Part shown: piece after piece, positions 38,561 to 45,016 of the stretch
Layout: every line of letters starts with the position of its first letter
How positions within the stretch are numbered: the stretch's first letter is position 1
From: Alcanivoracaceae bacterium
Lineage (GTDB): Bacteria; Pseudomonadota; Gammaproteobacteria; Pseudomonadales; Alcanivoracaceae
NCBI GenBank assembly: GCA_029210325.1
Contig: JARGPU010000001.1
Location: forward strand, 196,126 to 260,125
Direction: 5' to 3'
Length of the DNA: 64,000 nucleotides
The notes under the pieces: model-generated
The model's input: the letters and a program-made list of their open reading frames with translations, nothing else
What the model was told of the DNA's origin: nothing
Database searches by the model: none
Position numbers and translations under genes: made by a program

Positions 38561-38583
38561 AAAGGCGGCTAAGCCGCCCTTTC
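38561..38583 (-). terminator. Terminator-like hairpin inside the envelope operon
   Basis: GGCGGCT (38564-38570) pairs with AGCCGCC (38572-38578), and a T-run follows on the minus strand. It lies after the LpoB-like stop and before the CsgG-like start, so it may attenuate the last gene. Confidence 0.7.
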
Positions 38584-38600
38584 CCATTCCGCCAGCAGGA

Positions 38601-39191
38601 TCAGAGACCGATCCAACCGCCTTTCTTCGACTTGCGAATTTCTTTTTCGCCGGACCACTCAATAATGCCGGTCTCCAGATGCAACATCTTCAGAGTGAAC
38701 TTGTAGTACACGTCCTTGGTGTTTCCACCGCGCTTGACGATGCTGGACATGTTGCCATACAGCATATATTCAGCGCCGATCTGGCGGCCCATCACCATAG
38801 CCTGCTGGTCATCAACCATGCCGCTATCACGCTGGTATTCCAACTGCTGACGAACTCGATCCACTACGCTCATATCAACAAACCGGAACTTGCCCGAGTT
38901 GATCAACTTGCTTTCAATGGTGTCGGTTACAGACTCCAGATCGATGTGTTCAGTGGTCTTGTTTTTAATCCGATCAACAAACATTACCGGACGACGCTGG
39001 GCAGTAATCTGCACTACTGGCGGGAAAGCCAATACATCATCAACCATCTTGGAGGCGATCATCTGCAGATCGGTAGAACCAAATCCGGTGGTAACAGTTT
39101 CAGATGCTGTGGCATCGCCATATTCAACGGAGGCGCAACCGGAAATTACCGTGGCCAAAGCAAGCACTGCAGCAAGCCATACCTTTTTCAT
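38601..39191 (-). CDS. lpoB: Penicillin-binding protein activator LpoB-like lipoprotein
   Basis: Outer-membrane lipoprotein of 196 aa. The lipobox ISGC (Cys19) follows a standard signal. The globular part has RRPVMFVDRIKNKTTEHID, KLINSGKFRFVD and IGAEYMLYGNMSSIVKR, the LpoB/CsgG-like fold that activates PBP1b transglycosylase/transpeptidase from outside. The Pro-rich linker of the E. coli protein is missing, as in other non-enteric versions. YcfL-like and COG3014 genes lie just upstream, a conserved pairing. Confidence 0.85.
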   Translation of the reverse strand: MKKVWLAAVLALATVISGCASVEYGDATASETVTTGFGSTDLQMIASKMVDDVLAFPPVVQITAQRRPVMFVDRIKNKTTEHIDLESVTDTIESKLINSGKFRFVDMSVVDRVRQQLEYQRDSGMVDDQQAMVMGRQIGAEYMLYGNMSSIVKRGGNTKDVYYKFTLKMLHLETGIIEWSGEKEIRKSKKGGWIGL

Positions 39192-39223
39192 GTCTCGTTC
39201 CTTCTGTAGTTGGTGCTAATCAA

Positions 39224-39622
39224 TTATTCCTGAACCCAGATTTCGAAGCGGGTTGCAGTTGGGTTGGGCGCAGTGGCCTGAACATTAAGCTGGGTACGAC
39301 CCGGCATCATCACTGTGGTCCAGGGACGGCTGTCTGGAGCGATTTCAAAACCATCTGCACTGAACCACTTGATCTTGTACTGGAAGTCGAGCTTGAACTT
39401 CCAGCGGTTTTCCAGAGTTGCCTGAGCACGTAGCAGGTCACCCGCGTTGGCCATTTTCGGGTCGCGTACTCCCAGACGGCTGTACAACACCGAGTTGTTC
39501 GATTTCAGATAGGTTGCGCGGCTGCCGTCATCCTGCTCTTCAATCGCAGACATATTGCTTGCCGAACAACCCGTCAGCGCCAACACCAAGGGCAACGCCA
39601 ACAAAATCAGCCATTTCTTCAT
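39224..39622 (-). CDS. YcfL-like lipoprotein (DUF1425)
   Basis: Predicted lipoprotein of 132 aa with lipobox LTGC near residue 19. NVQATAPNPTATRFEIWVQE at the C-terminus and RAQATLENRWKFKLDFQYKI in the centre are typical of the YcfL family, beta-sandwich proteins encoded next to lpoB. I take the ATG at 39622, one codon inside a GTG. It lies 11 nt after the COG3014-type gene and 32 nt before lpoB. Confidence 0.8.
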   Translation of the reverse strand: MKKWLILLALPLVLALTGCSASNMSAIEEQDDGSRATYLKSNNSVLYSRLGVRDPKMANAGDLLRAQATLENRWKFKLDFQYKIKWFSADGFEIAPDSRPWTTVMMPGRTQLNVQATAPNPTATRFEIWVQE

Positions 39623-39633
39623 CACTGCACTCC

Positions 39634-40986
39634 TTACAATCGGTAAGTTTCGACCACCGGCACCCCGCCAGTGGTAATTACTCGGACCACGGTCGTTCCG
39701 CCCGGAGAGACGGAGATATCTAGCGCCTGATTTACTCCCGCTGCAGACAGCATAATCTGTTTTTCTCCTGCTGGCACAATGGAACGGCCGGCTTGGACAT
39801 ACATAGGCAGGGTCAGCCAGCTGCGCAAGTCTGCCCGTTCAGACACCAGGTTATATATATTAGTTGCAAAGCCGGCCAGCGGGCTGGCGTCATTTGCCTG
39901 TTTCTGGGCGGCATATTTAGTGGCCGCGCGCAGGGTCTGACGGACAATCATGCGAGGCAGATCTTCACGCAGGCTGCGGGCGGCCATGGCGCCCACCTCG
40001 GCAATCACCTGAGTGCGTAGCACCCCAGTACCCTCAGTGTCGGTAACCGTCAGCGGAACGGCGGCGACCATATCCGCCGGATCATAGGTTGGAAAGGCCA
40101 CAGCAAAGGCACCGTGAATGGTTGGAATCGGCAGGCTGATCTCCCGTTTAGGCTGAACCCGGCCCTGCTCAAACAGGATCACCAGACTGCCTTCGTTGGG
40201 GCCCGGCATCTGCGCCTGCACGCGATCGCCCATACGACGCTGGACCCTGCGGATATCTTCTTCGATAAACACGGCATCCGGATTAATCTCATAGGCGCGC
40301 TTCAGATCAACCAGGGCAGCGTTGTAATCCCGGGACGCCTCCCAGAAAACCGCTGAAAGATAGAAGGTATAGGCATTCTGAAAGGAGCTCTTAACCCGCC
40401 CAGCGGCTTGATTCAGGCCGGCAAAGCTGCCCTCGTGCTGACTCATGTCCACGTCTTGGTCTTGGGCTTCTTCCTCAGCCTTGTCGATTTCCTTGGCTCT
40501 TCTGTCCGCCGCCACCGTCTGCTCAAGGTTTGCCCGGCGTAGCTCAACGCCAGCGCCTTCTGCGTCACCCAGCTTGAGGTAGTTAAGGGCCTGATAGGAA
40601 TGGGCAAAGATTCTCTCGTAATCCTCGCCCTTATAGGGAATAGCATTGTCATTGGTGAGCATGGCCCCGGCACCGCTGACGGCTGCGCCAGCCCGTAGCT
40701 TGGCCTGCTCGTCAATCTGGTCAAAGCGCATAAAGGCTGCCTCGAAACCGGCCTTGCTGGCTTCTGGGCTGCCTCCCAACTGGGCCAGACGGCCCAACTC
40801 CAGACCGTAAAGCAAGCCGTCCTTGTCCTCTAGTTTTGGGGTCAGATCTGTAACAAGGGCCTCTGTCTGACCATTCTGGTAAGACACCATCCATTTGTCG
40901 GCCTGAGCCGGATAATTGGTGAATACGGACGCACAACCCGTCAACCAGACCGCCATCACTGGCAACGCCAGCATCCTCAGCTCCAT
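39634..40986 (-). CDS. COG3014-family TPR-like lipoprotein
   Basis: Protein of 450 aa with a lipobox LTGC (Cys18). Helical repeats cover residues ~30-250 and look TPR-like (NAALVDLKRAYEINPDAVFI). A beta-rich domain follows (KREISLPIPTIHGAFAVAFP). The family is known as COG3014, uncharacterised, and is commonly encoded with YcfL and LpoB. As the first gene of the operon it probably sets transcription of the whole envelope set. An ATG with GGGGGAG upstream is a strong start. Confidence 0.8.
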   Translation of the reverse strand: MELRMLALPVMAVWLTGCASVFTNYPAQADKWMVSYQNGQTEALVTDLTPKLEDKDGLLYGLELGRLAQLGGSPEASKAGFEAAFMRFDQIDEQAKLRAGAAVSGAGAMLTNDNAIPYKGEDYERIFAHSYQALNYLKLGDAEGAGVELRRANLEQTVAADRRAKEIDKAEEEAQDQDVDMSQHEGSFAGLNQAAGRVKSSFQNAYTFYLSAVFWEASRDYNAALVDLKRAYEINPDAVFIEEDIRRVQRRMGDRVQAQMPGPNEGSLVILFEQGRVQPKREISLPIPTIHGAFAVAFPTYDPADMVAAVPLTVTDTEGTGVLRTQVIAEVGAMAARSLREDLPRMIVRQTLRAATKYAAQKQANDASPLAGFATNIYNLVSERADLRSWLTLPMYVQAGRSIVPAGEKQIMLSAAGVNQALDISVSPGGTTVVRVITTGGVPVVETYRL

Positions 40987-41146
40987 GGACTCCCCCTAAA
41001 AAGCAAATATCAGACATGACATATCAAAAACGCTATACCAACCGATACTAAGGCAGGCTCCGGCAAGGTGCCAGTCACGGCAGGGAATAAGCTGACAGAC
41101 AAACTGTCTGCGCCCGGCGCGCAGCGGCGCCGGGCGCAGAGGGGGA

Positions 41147-42376
41147 TCAGAACAGTACGCGGCTACGAATGGTGCCTTCAATATCGCGTAGCTTTTCCAG
41201 CGCCAGCTGGCTGTAGCCCGATTCCACGTCAATCACCACATAGCCGATTTTGGCGTTTGTCTGCAGATACTGACCGCAAATATTGATGCCATTTTCAGCA
41301 AACACGCTGTTGATCTGGCTAAGTACGCCAGGAACGTTCTTGTGGATATGCAGCAGACGATGCATACCCGGATGGGACGGCAACGCCACTTCCGGGAAGT
41401 TCACCGCACTGAGGGTGGAACCGTTGTCAGAGTAGCGCACCAGCTTCTCGGCCACTTCAGCACCGATATTCTCCTGCGCTTCCTGAGTGGAGCCTCCCAC
41501 ATGCGGAGTCAGAATCACGTTATCAAATTCACGCAGCGGTGAAATAAACTCGTCATCGTTGGATTTCGGCTCTTCCGGGAATACGTCGATGGCCGCACCC
41601 AGCAAGTGACGATCCTTGATCGCCACTGCGAGCGCATCAATATCCACTACTTTGCCGCGGGCGTAGTTGATCAGGTAGCTACCTTTTTTCATGGCGCGGA
41701 TCTGCGGCTCCTTGATCATCCAGCGGGTTTCCGCGGTGTCCGGAACGTGCAGGCTGATCACATCACACATGCCCAGCAGCTCGTCGAGCGACTGTATCTG
41801 GGTGGCGTTACCCAGAGGCAGCTTGGTGACGGTGTCGTAGAAAAACACCTTCATGCCCATGGATTCGGCCATCACCGAAACCTGCGAGCCGATATTGCCG
41901 TAACCGACGATGCCCAGCTTCTTGCCACGGATCTCGTAGCTGTCCTTGGCATTTTTCAGCCAGCCGCCGCGATGGCAGGAAGCATTGCGCTCGGCGATGC
42001 CGCGCATCAGGTTAATGATGTGGGCAATGATCAGCTCGGCCACCGAGCGGGTGTTGGAGTAGGGCGCATTGAATACCGGCACACCGCGCACCAGCGCCGC
42101 ATCCAGATCTACCTGATTAGTGCCGATGCAGAAGCAGCCCACCGCCATCAGCTTCTCTGCGGCGTCAAATACATCTTCAGTGAGCTGGGTGCGGGACCGA
42201 ATACCGATGACATGGGCGTCACGCACCTTTGCCTTTAGCTCGTCGCCAGTCAGCGCAGACTTGATCGACTCAATGTTGGTATAGCCCTGAGACTTCATGT
42301 GCTCCACGGCGGACTCATGAATGCCTTCAAGAAGCACGATGCGGATCTTGTCCTTTTCAAAAGACGTCTTGGCCAT
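41147..42376 (-). CDS. serA: D-3-phosphoglycerate dehydrogenase
   Basis: First enzyme of serine synthesis (409 aa, E. coli-type length). It has the NAD-binding GIVGYGNIGSQV, substrate residues in GCFCIGTNQVD and the His/Glu pair in ILTPHVGGSTQEAQENIG. The C-terminal ACT domain for serine feedback runs from ~335 (RLLHIHKNVPGVLSQINSVF). ATG 42376 gives MAKTSFEKDKIRIVLLEG; an upstream in-frame start would add 21 residues of non-family sequence. Divergent from a D-2-hydroxyglutarate dehydrogenase gene, which would clear the by-product of SerA. Confidence 0.95.
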   Translation of the reverse strand: MAKTSFEKDKIRIVLLEGIHESAVEHMKSQGYTNIESIKSALTGDELKAKVRDAHVIGIRSRTQLTEDVFDAAEKLMAVGCFCIGTNQVDLDAALVRGVPVFNAPYSNTRSVAELIIAHIINLMRGIAERNASCHRGGWLKNAKDSYEIRGKKLGIVGYGNIGSQVSVMAESMGMKVFFYDTVTKLPLGNATQIQSLDELLGMCDVISLHVPDTAETRWMIKEPQIRAMKKGSYLINYARGKVVDIDALAVAIKDRHLLGAAIDVFPEEPKSNDDEFISPLREFDNVILTPHVGGSTQEAQENIGAEVAEKLVRYSDNGSTLSAVNFPEVALPSHPGMHRLLHIHKNVPGVLSQINSVFAENGINICGQYLQTNAKIGYVVIDVESGYSQLALEKLRDIEGTIRSRVLF

Positions 42377-42404
42377 GGAGTAGCTGCCCGGTAGCTGGAA
42401 AAGA

Positions 42405-42431
42405 GGGCGCGTATGGTAACATAGCGCGCCC
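42405..42431. promoter_or_regulatory. GC-rich hairpin in the serA/oxidase divergent region
   Basis: GGGCGC (42405-42410) pairs with GCGCCC (42426-42431). The stem continues through GTATG/CATA with one bulge, closing a GTAA loop. It lies 29 bp from the serA start and 63 bp from the oxidase start. It could be an operator for both genes or a 5'-UTR structure of serA. Confidence 0.4.
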
Positions 42432-42494
42432 CGGATCACGCCAGTCCTGCGGTACTGGTGACCAATTGGCCCTGCATTTTCCCCGGAGAAGACA

Positions 42495-43877
42495 ATGTCC
42501 GCTGTTGCCGACCTGTTCCGCCCGCTGCTGGGCGCCCGATGCCTGACTGACGAAGACAGCCTGAAGCGCTATGGCGTGGACTGGACCAAGGTCTGGGCAC
42601 CGGCGCCATCCGCCGTGCTGCTGCCGGAGAGCACCGAAGAGGTACAGGCCATTGTCCGCCTGGCCAATGAACACCGCATTGCGCTGGTGCCGTCCGGTGG
42701 CCGTACTGGCCTGTCGGCGGCCGCCGTGGCCTCAGATGGCGAGGTTGTAGTGGCGTTCGACCGGATGAACAAGGTGCTGGATTTCAGTCCTTTCGATCGC
42801 GCCGTGACCGTGCAGCCGGGGATTATCACCCAGCAGCTTCAGGAATTTGCCGAACAGCAGGGCTTGTTCTACCCGGTGGACTTTGCTTCCGCTGGCTCCA
42901 GCAATATCGGTGGCAATATCGGTACCAATGCCGGCGGCATCAAGGTGATCCGCTACGGCATGACCCGTGACTGGATCACCGGCCTGAAGGTAGTCACCGG
43001 CAAGGGCGAGCTGCTCGACCTGAACAAGGGCCTGGCGAAAAATGCCACTGGCTACGACTTCCGCCACCTGATGATCGGCTCGGAAGGCACGCTGGGATTC
43101 GTGGTCGAAGCCACGGTGAAGCTGGCCCGTCAACCCAACAACCTGACCGTGCTGATCCTCGGTGCGCCGGGCTTCCGCGAAGTAATGAGCATTCTGCATG
43201 CGTTCCAGTCCAAGATTGATCTGACCGCATTCGAGTTTTTCTCCGACAAGGCCATGGCCCATGTGCTGGCCCATGGCGTGGCGCGACCGTTTGATGGCGA
43301 AGCACCGTTCTACTGCCTGCTGGAGTTTGAAGGCAGCTCCGATGGGGTGATGAACGACGCCATGGCGCTGTTCGAAGACTGCGTAGAAAAAGGCTGGGTG
43401 CTGGACGGGGTGATGAGTCAGTCGCTGACTCAGGCATCGCAGTTGTGGCAGTTGCGTGAGCGCATTTCTGAGAGCATTTCAGTTTACACCCCATACAAAA
43501 ATGATATTTCCGTCACCGTCGCCAAGGTGCCGGATTTTGTTGAAGAAGTGGATGCTATCGTCCAGACCAATTATCCGGATTTTGAGATTGTCTGGTTCGG
43601 CCACATCGGTGACGGCAATATGCATCTGAATATTCTCAAGCCGGCGGACCTGCCGAAAGAGGAGTTCTTTGCCCGTTGCAATAATGTCTCGAAGTGGGTG
43701 TTCGAGATTGTCGAAAAGTACAACGGCTCTATTTCGGCGGAGCACGGGGTGGGGCGCACTAAGAAAGCCTATCTGGGTTATTCTCGTTCACCGGAAGAGA
43801 TCGCCCTGATGAAGGCGGTGAAGGCGGCGTTTGATCCAAACGGGATCATGAATCCCGGGAAGATTTTCGATCTGTAG
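42495..43877 (+). CDS. FAD-linked oxidase, D-2-hydroxyglutarate dehydrogenase-like
   Basis: Flavoprotein of 460 aa of the GlcD/D2HGDH family. The FAD-binding domain has VPSGGRTGLSAAAVASDGEV and SAGSSNIGGNIGTNAGGIKV. The C-terminal domain has WFGHIGDGNMHLNIL with metal/substrate His residues and ISAEHGVGRTKKAYL. It oxidises a D-2-hydroxyacid to the 2-oxoacid. Gene position next to serA favours D-2-hydroxyglutarate, which SerA makes while regenerating NAD+ in some pseudomonads; glycolate or D-lactate are alternatives. Confidence 0.88.
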   Translation: MSAVADLFRPLLGARCLTDEDSLKRYGVDWTKVWAPAPSAVLLPESTEEVQAIVRLANEHRIALVPSGGRTGLSAAAVASDGEVVVAFDRMNKVLDFSPFDRAVTVQPGIITQQLQEFAEQQGLFYPVDFASAGSSNIGGNIGTNAGGIKVIRYGMTRDWITGLKVVTGKGELLDLNKGLAKNATGYDFRHLMIGSEGTLGFVVEATVKLARQPNNLTVLILGAPGFREVMSILHAFQSKIDLTAFEFFSDKAMAHVLAHGVARPFDGEAPFYCLLEFEGSSDGVMNDAMALFEDCVEKGWVLDGVMSQSLTQASQLWQLRERISESISVYTPYKNDISVTVAKVPDFVEEVDAIVQTNYPDFEIVWFGHIGDGNMHLNILKPADLPKEEFFARCNNVSKWVFEIVEKYNGSISAEHGVGRTKKAYLGYSRSPEEIALMKAVKAAFDPNGIMNPGKIFDL

Positions 43878-43885
43878 CAGCGGCC

Positions 43886-43910
43886 GTAGGAGCGGCTTCA
43901 GCCGCGATAG
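43886..43910 (+). repeat. GTAG-type REP-like sequence
   Basis: GTAGGAGCGGCTTCAGCCGC starts with the GTAG tetranucleotide, followed by a GCGGC/GCCGC stem with a TTCA loop. This is the layout of REP sequences served by RAYT transposases and very like REPs common in Pseudomonas. It begins 8 nt after the oxidase stop codon and lies 40 bp before palindromic element C. Confidence 0.65.
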
Positions 43911-43949
43911 TTTCTCGATGCTTTACCAAGCAAGGCAGTAATCTTCACC

Positions 43950-44061
43950 GGCCGGGGCCGTGGTTAAGTGTGGCCGGGACACGCACAAGTACATCCCTGT
44001 AGCTCATCTCCGCCATCCTTGGCTCCGATGGTCCCGGCCACACTTAACCACGGCCCCGGCC
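43950..44061. repeat. Long palindromic element, copy C (31-bp perfect arms)
   Basis: Arms 43950-43980 and 44031-44061 are perfectly complementary over 31 nt around a 50-nt loop nearly identical to that of copy B (44/50). The inner stem GCCGGGAC/GTCCCGGC is shared with copies A and B; the outer 23 nt are unique. The right flank CCTCGCA, then GCTA about 6 nt on, also follows copy A. It lies between the oxidase gene and the FAH-family gene. Confidence 0.88.
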
Positions 44062-44128
44062 TCGCACTACGCTACTTGGAAACATAATATCGCGGAAGAA
44101 TGGCGCCGCTGGAATTGGAGACACCCTT

Positions 44129-44797
44129 ATGAATTACGTGCATCGCTGGATTGACGGCTCGGCCATCGACCTGCCAGTTGGCAAAGTTGTCTGTGTCGGC
44201 CGCAACTACGCCGCCCACGCCCGTGAGCTGGGCAACGACGTGCCGGATGCACCGATTCTGTTCATCAAGCCATCCACCTCGCTGGTGCCGATGGCGCCGT
44301 CGTTCAGCATCCCGACGGATCAAGGCGAAGTGCACCATGAGATCGAAATGGCACTGCTGGTTGGAGAAAGACTACAGAATTGTGACGCCGAAGATGCGCG
44401 CTGGAGCATGGCTGGATTCGGTCTGGGTCTGGACCTGACGCTGCGCGATATTCAGAACGAGCTGAAGAAAAAAGGGCAGCCGTGGGAGCGGGCCAAGGCC
44501 TTTGATGGCGCCTGTCCGGTATCCGGCTTTATTGATTCACGGGGCGTGTCCTGGAAACAATCGATCGAGATTTCTCTGGAAGTGAATGGGGAGCTGCGTC
44601 AGCGCGGCAATACCACGCAGATGCTGTTTTCGGTTTTCCAGCTGGTGGCAGAAATGAGTCGCGTTTTTACTCTGGAACCAGGCGATGTCATTTTGACTGG
44701 CACGCCACCGGGTGTGGCAGCGCTACGCGCTGGTGATCATTTTTGTGCTCGATTTGGCAACACACTGAAGGTTGAGGGCGACGTCGTCAGTCGCTAA
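44129..44797 (+). CDS. Fumarylacetoacetate hydrolase family protein
   Basis: Metal-dependent enzyme of 222 aa, FAHD1/YcgM-like. The start VVCVGRNYAAHARELGNDVP carries the family N-terminal motif. EVHHEIEMALLVGERLQNC holds the metal-binding Glu residues, and ILTGTPPGVAALRAGD is the C-terminal signature. Family members act as acylpyruvases or oxaloacetate decarboxylases/tautomerases; the exact substrate is open. It is alone on its transcript, behind hairpin element C. Confidence 0.88.
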   Translation: MNYVHRWIDGSAIDLPVGKVVCVGRNYAAHARELGNDVPDAPILFIKPSTSLVPMAPSFSIPTDQGEVHHEIEMALLVGERLQNCDAEDARWSMAGFGLGLDLTLRDIQNELKKKGQPWERAKAFDGACPVSGFIDSRGVSWKQSIEISLEVNGELRQRGNTTQMLFSVFQLVAEMSRVFTLEPGDVILTGTPPGVAALRAGDHFCARFGNTLKVEGDVVSR

Positions 44798-44828
44798 CCC
44801 GGCCTGTCCAGATGATTGGTTTTCCCTG

Positions 44829-44837
44829 CCCCCCCCC
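44829..44837 (+). other. Nine-C homopolymer tract upstream of a secreted-protein gene
   Basis: A run of nine C bases in the 219-bp gap ahead of the first sorting-tail protein, about 60 bp upstream of the FNR-like box. Such tracts can change length by slippage; no other evidence of phase variation. Confidence 0.35.
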
Positions 44838-44871
44838 ATATAGGCATGGGAGTATGTGACATTTATTCTCA

Positions 44872-44938
44872 TTTGCATCGAATTTCCTCACAAGAAAATT
44901 GATTTATGTCACCCGTCCGCCCTCAAATTCGATGCAAA
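44872..44938. repeat. Perfect 14-bp inverted repeat flanking the FNR-like box
   Basis: TTTGCATCGAATTT (44872-44885) is the exact reverse complement of AAATTCGATGCAAA (44925-44938). The 39-nt spacer contains the TTGAT-type box. It could be a paired operator, a looping site or an RNA hairpin, just upstream of the first sorting-tail protein gene. Confidence 0.65.
44899..44912 (+). promoter_or_regulatory. FNR-like box upstream of the first sorting-tail protein
   Basis: TTGAT-TTAT-GTCAC, close to the FNR/ANR consensus TTGAT-N4-ATCAA. Its centre is about 111 bp before the start codon at 45017. Two similar boxes precede the other secreted-protein genes of the cluster. Confidence 0.55.
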
Positions 44939-45016
44939 CTTGGATTGTGTAACTGCCTTGGGCTCTCACTGCTAGCCCTCAGCAGCCGAAGAATCTACCA
45001 TCCAAGGAGCTGATAA

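Noticed and set aside
44855-44875. CRP-like TGTGA half-site upstream of the first sorting-tail gene
   Set aside because: The second half (TTCTC) is a poor match to TCACA; the TTGAT box nearby fits the local regulator better.
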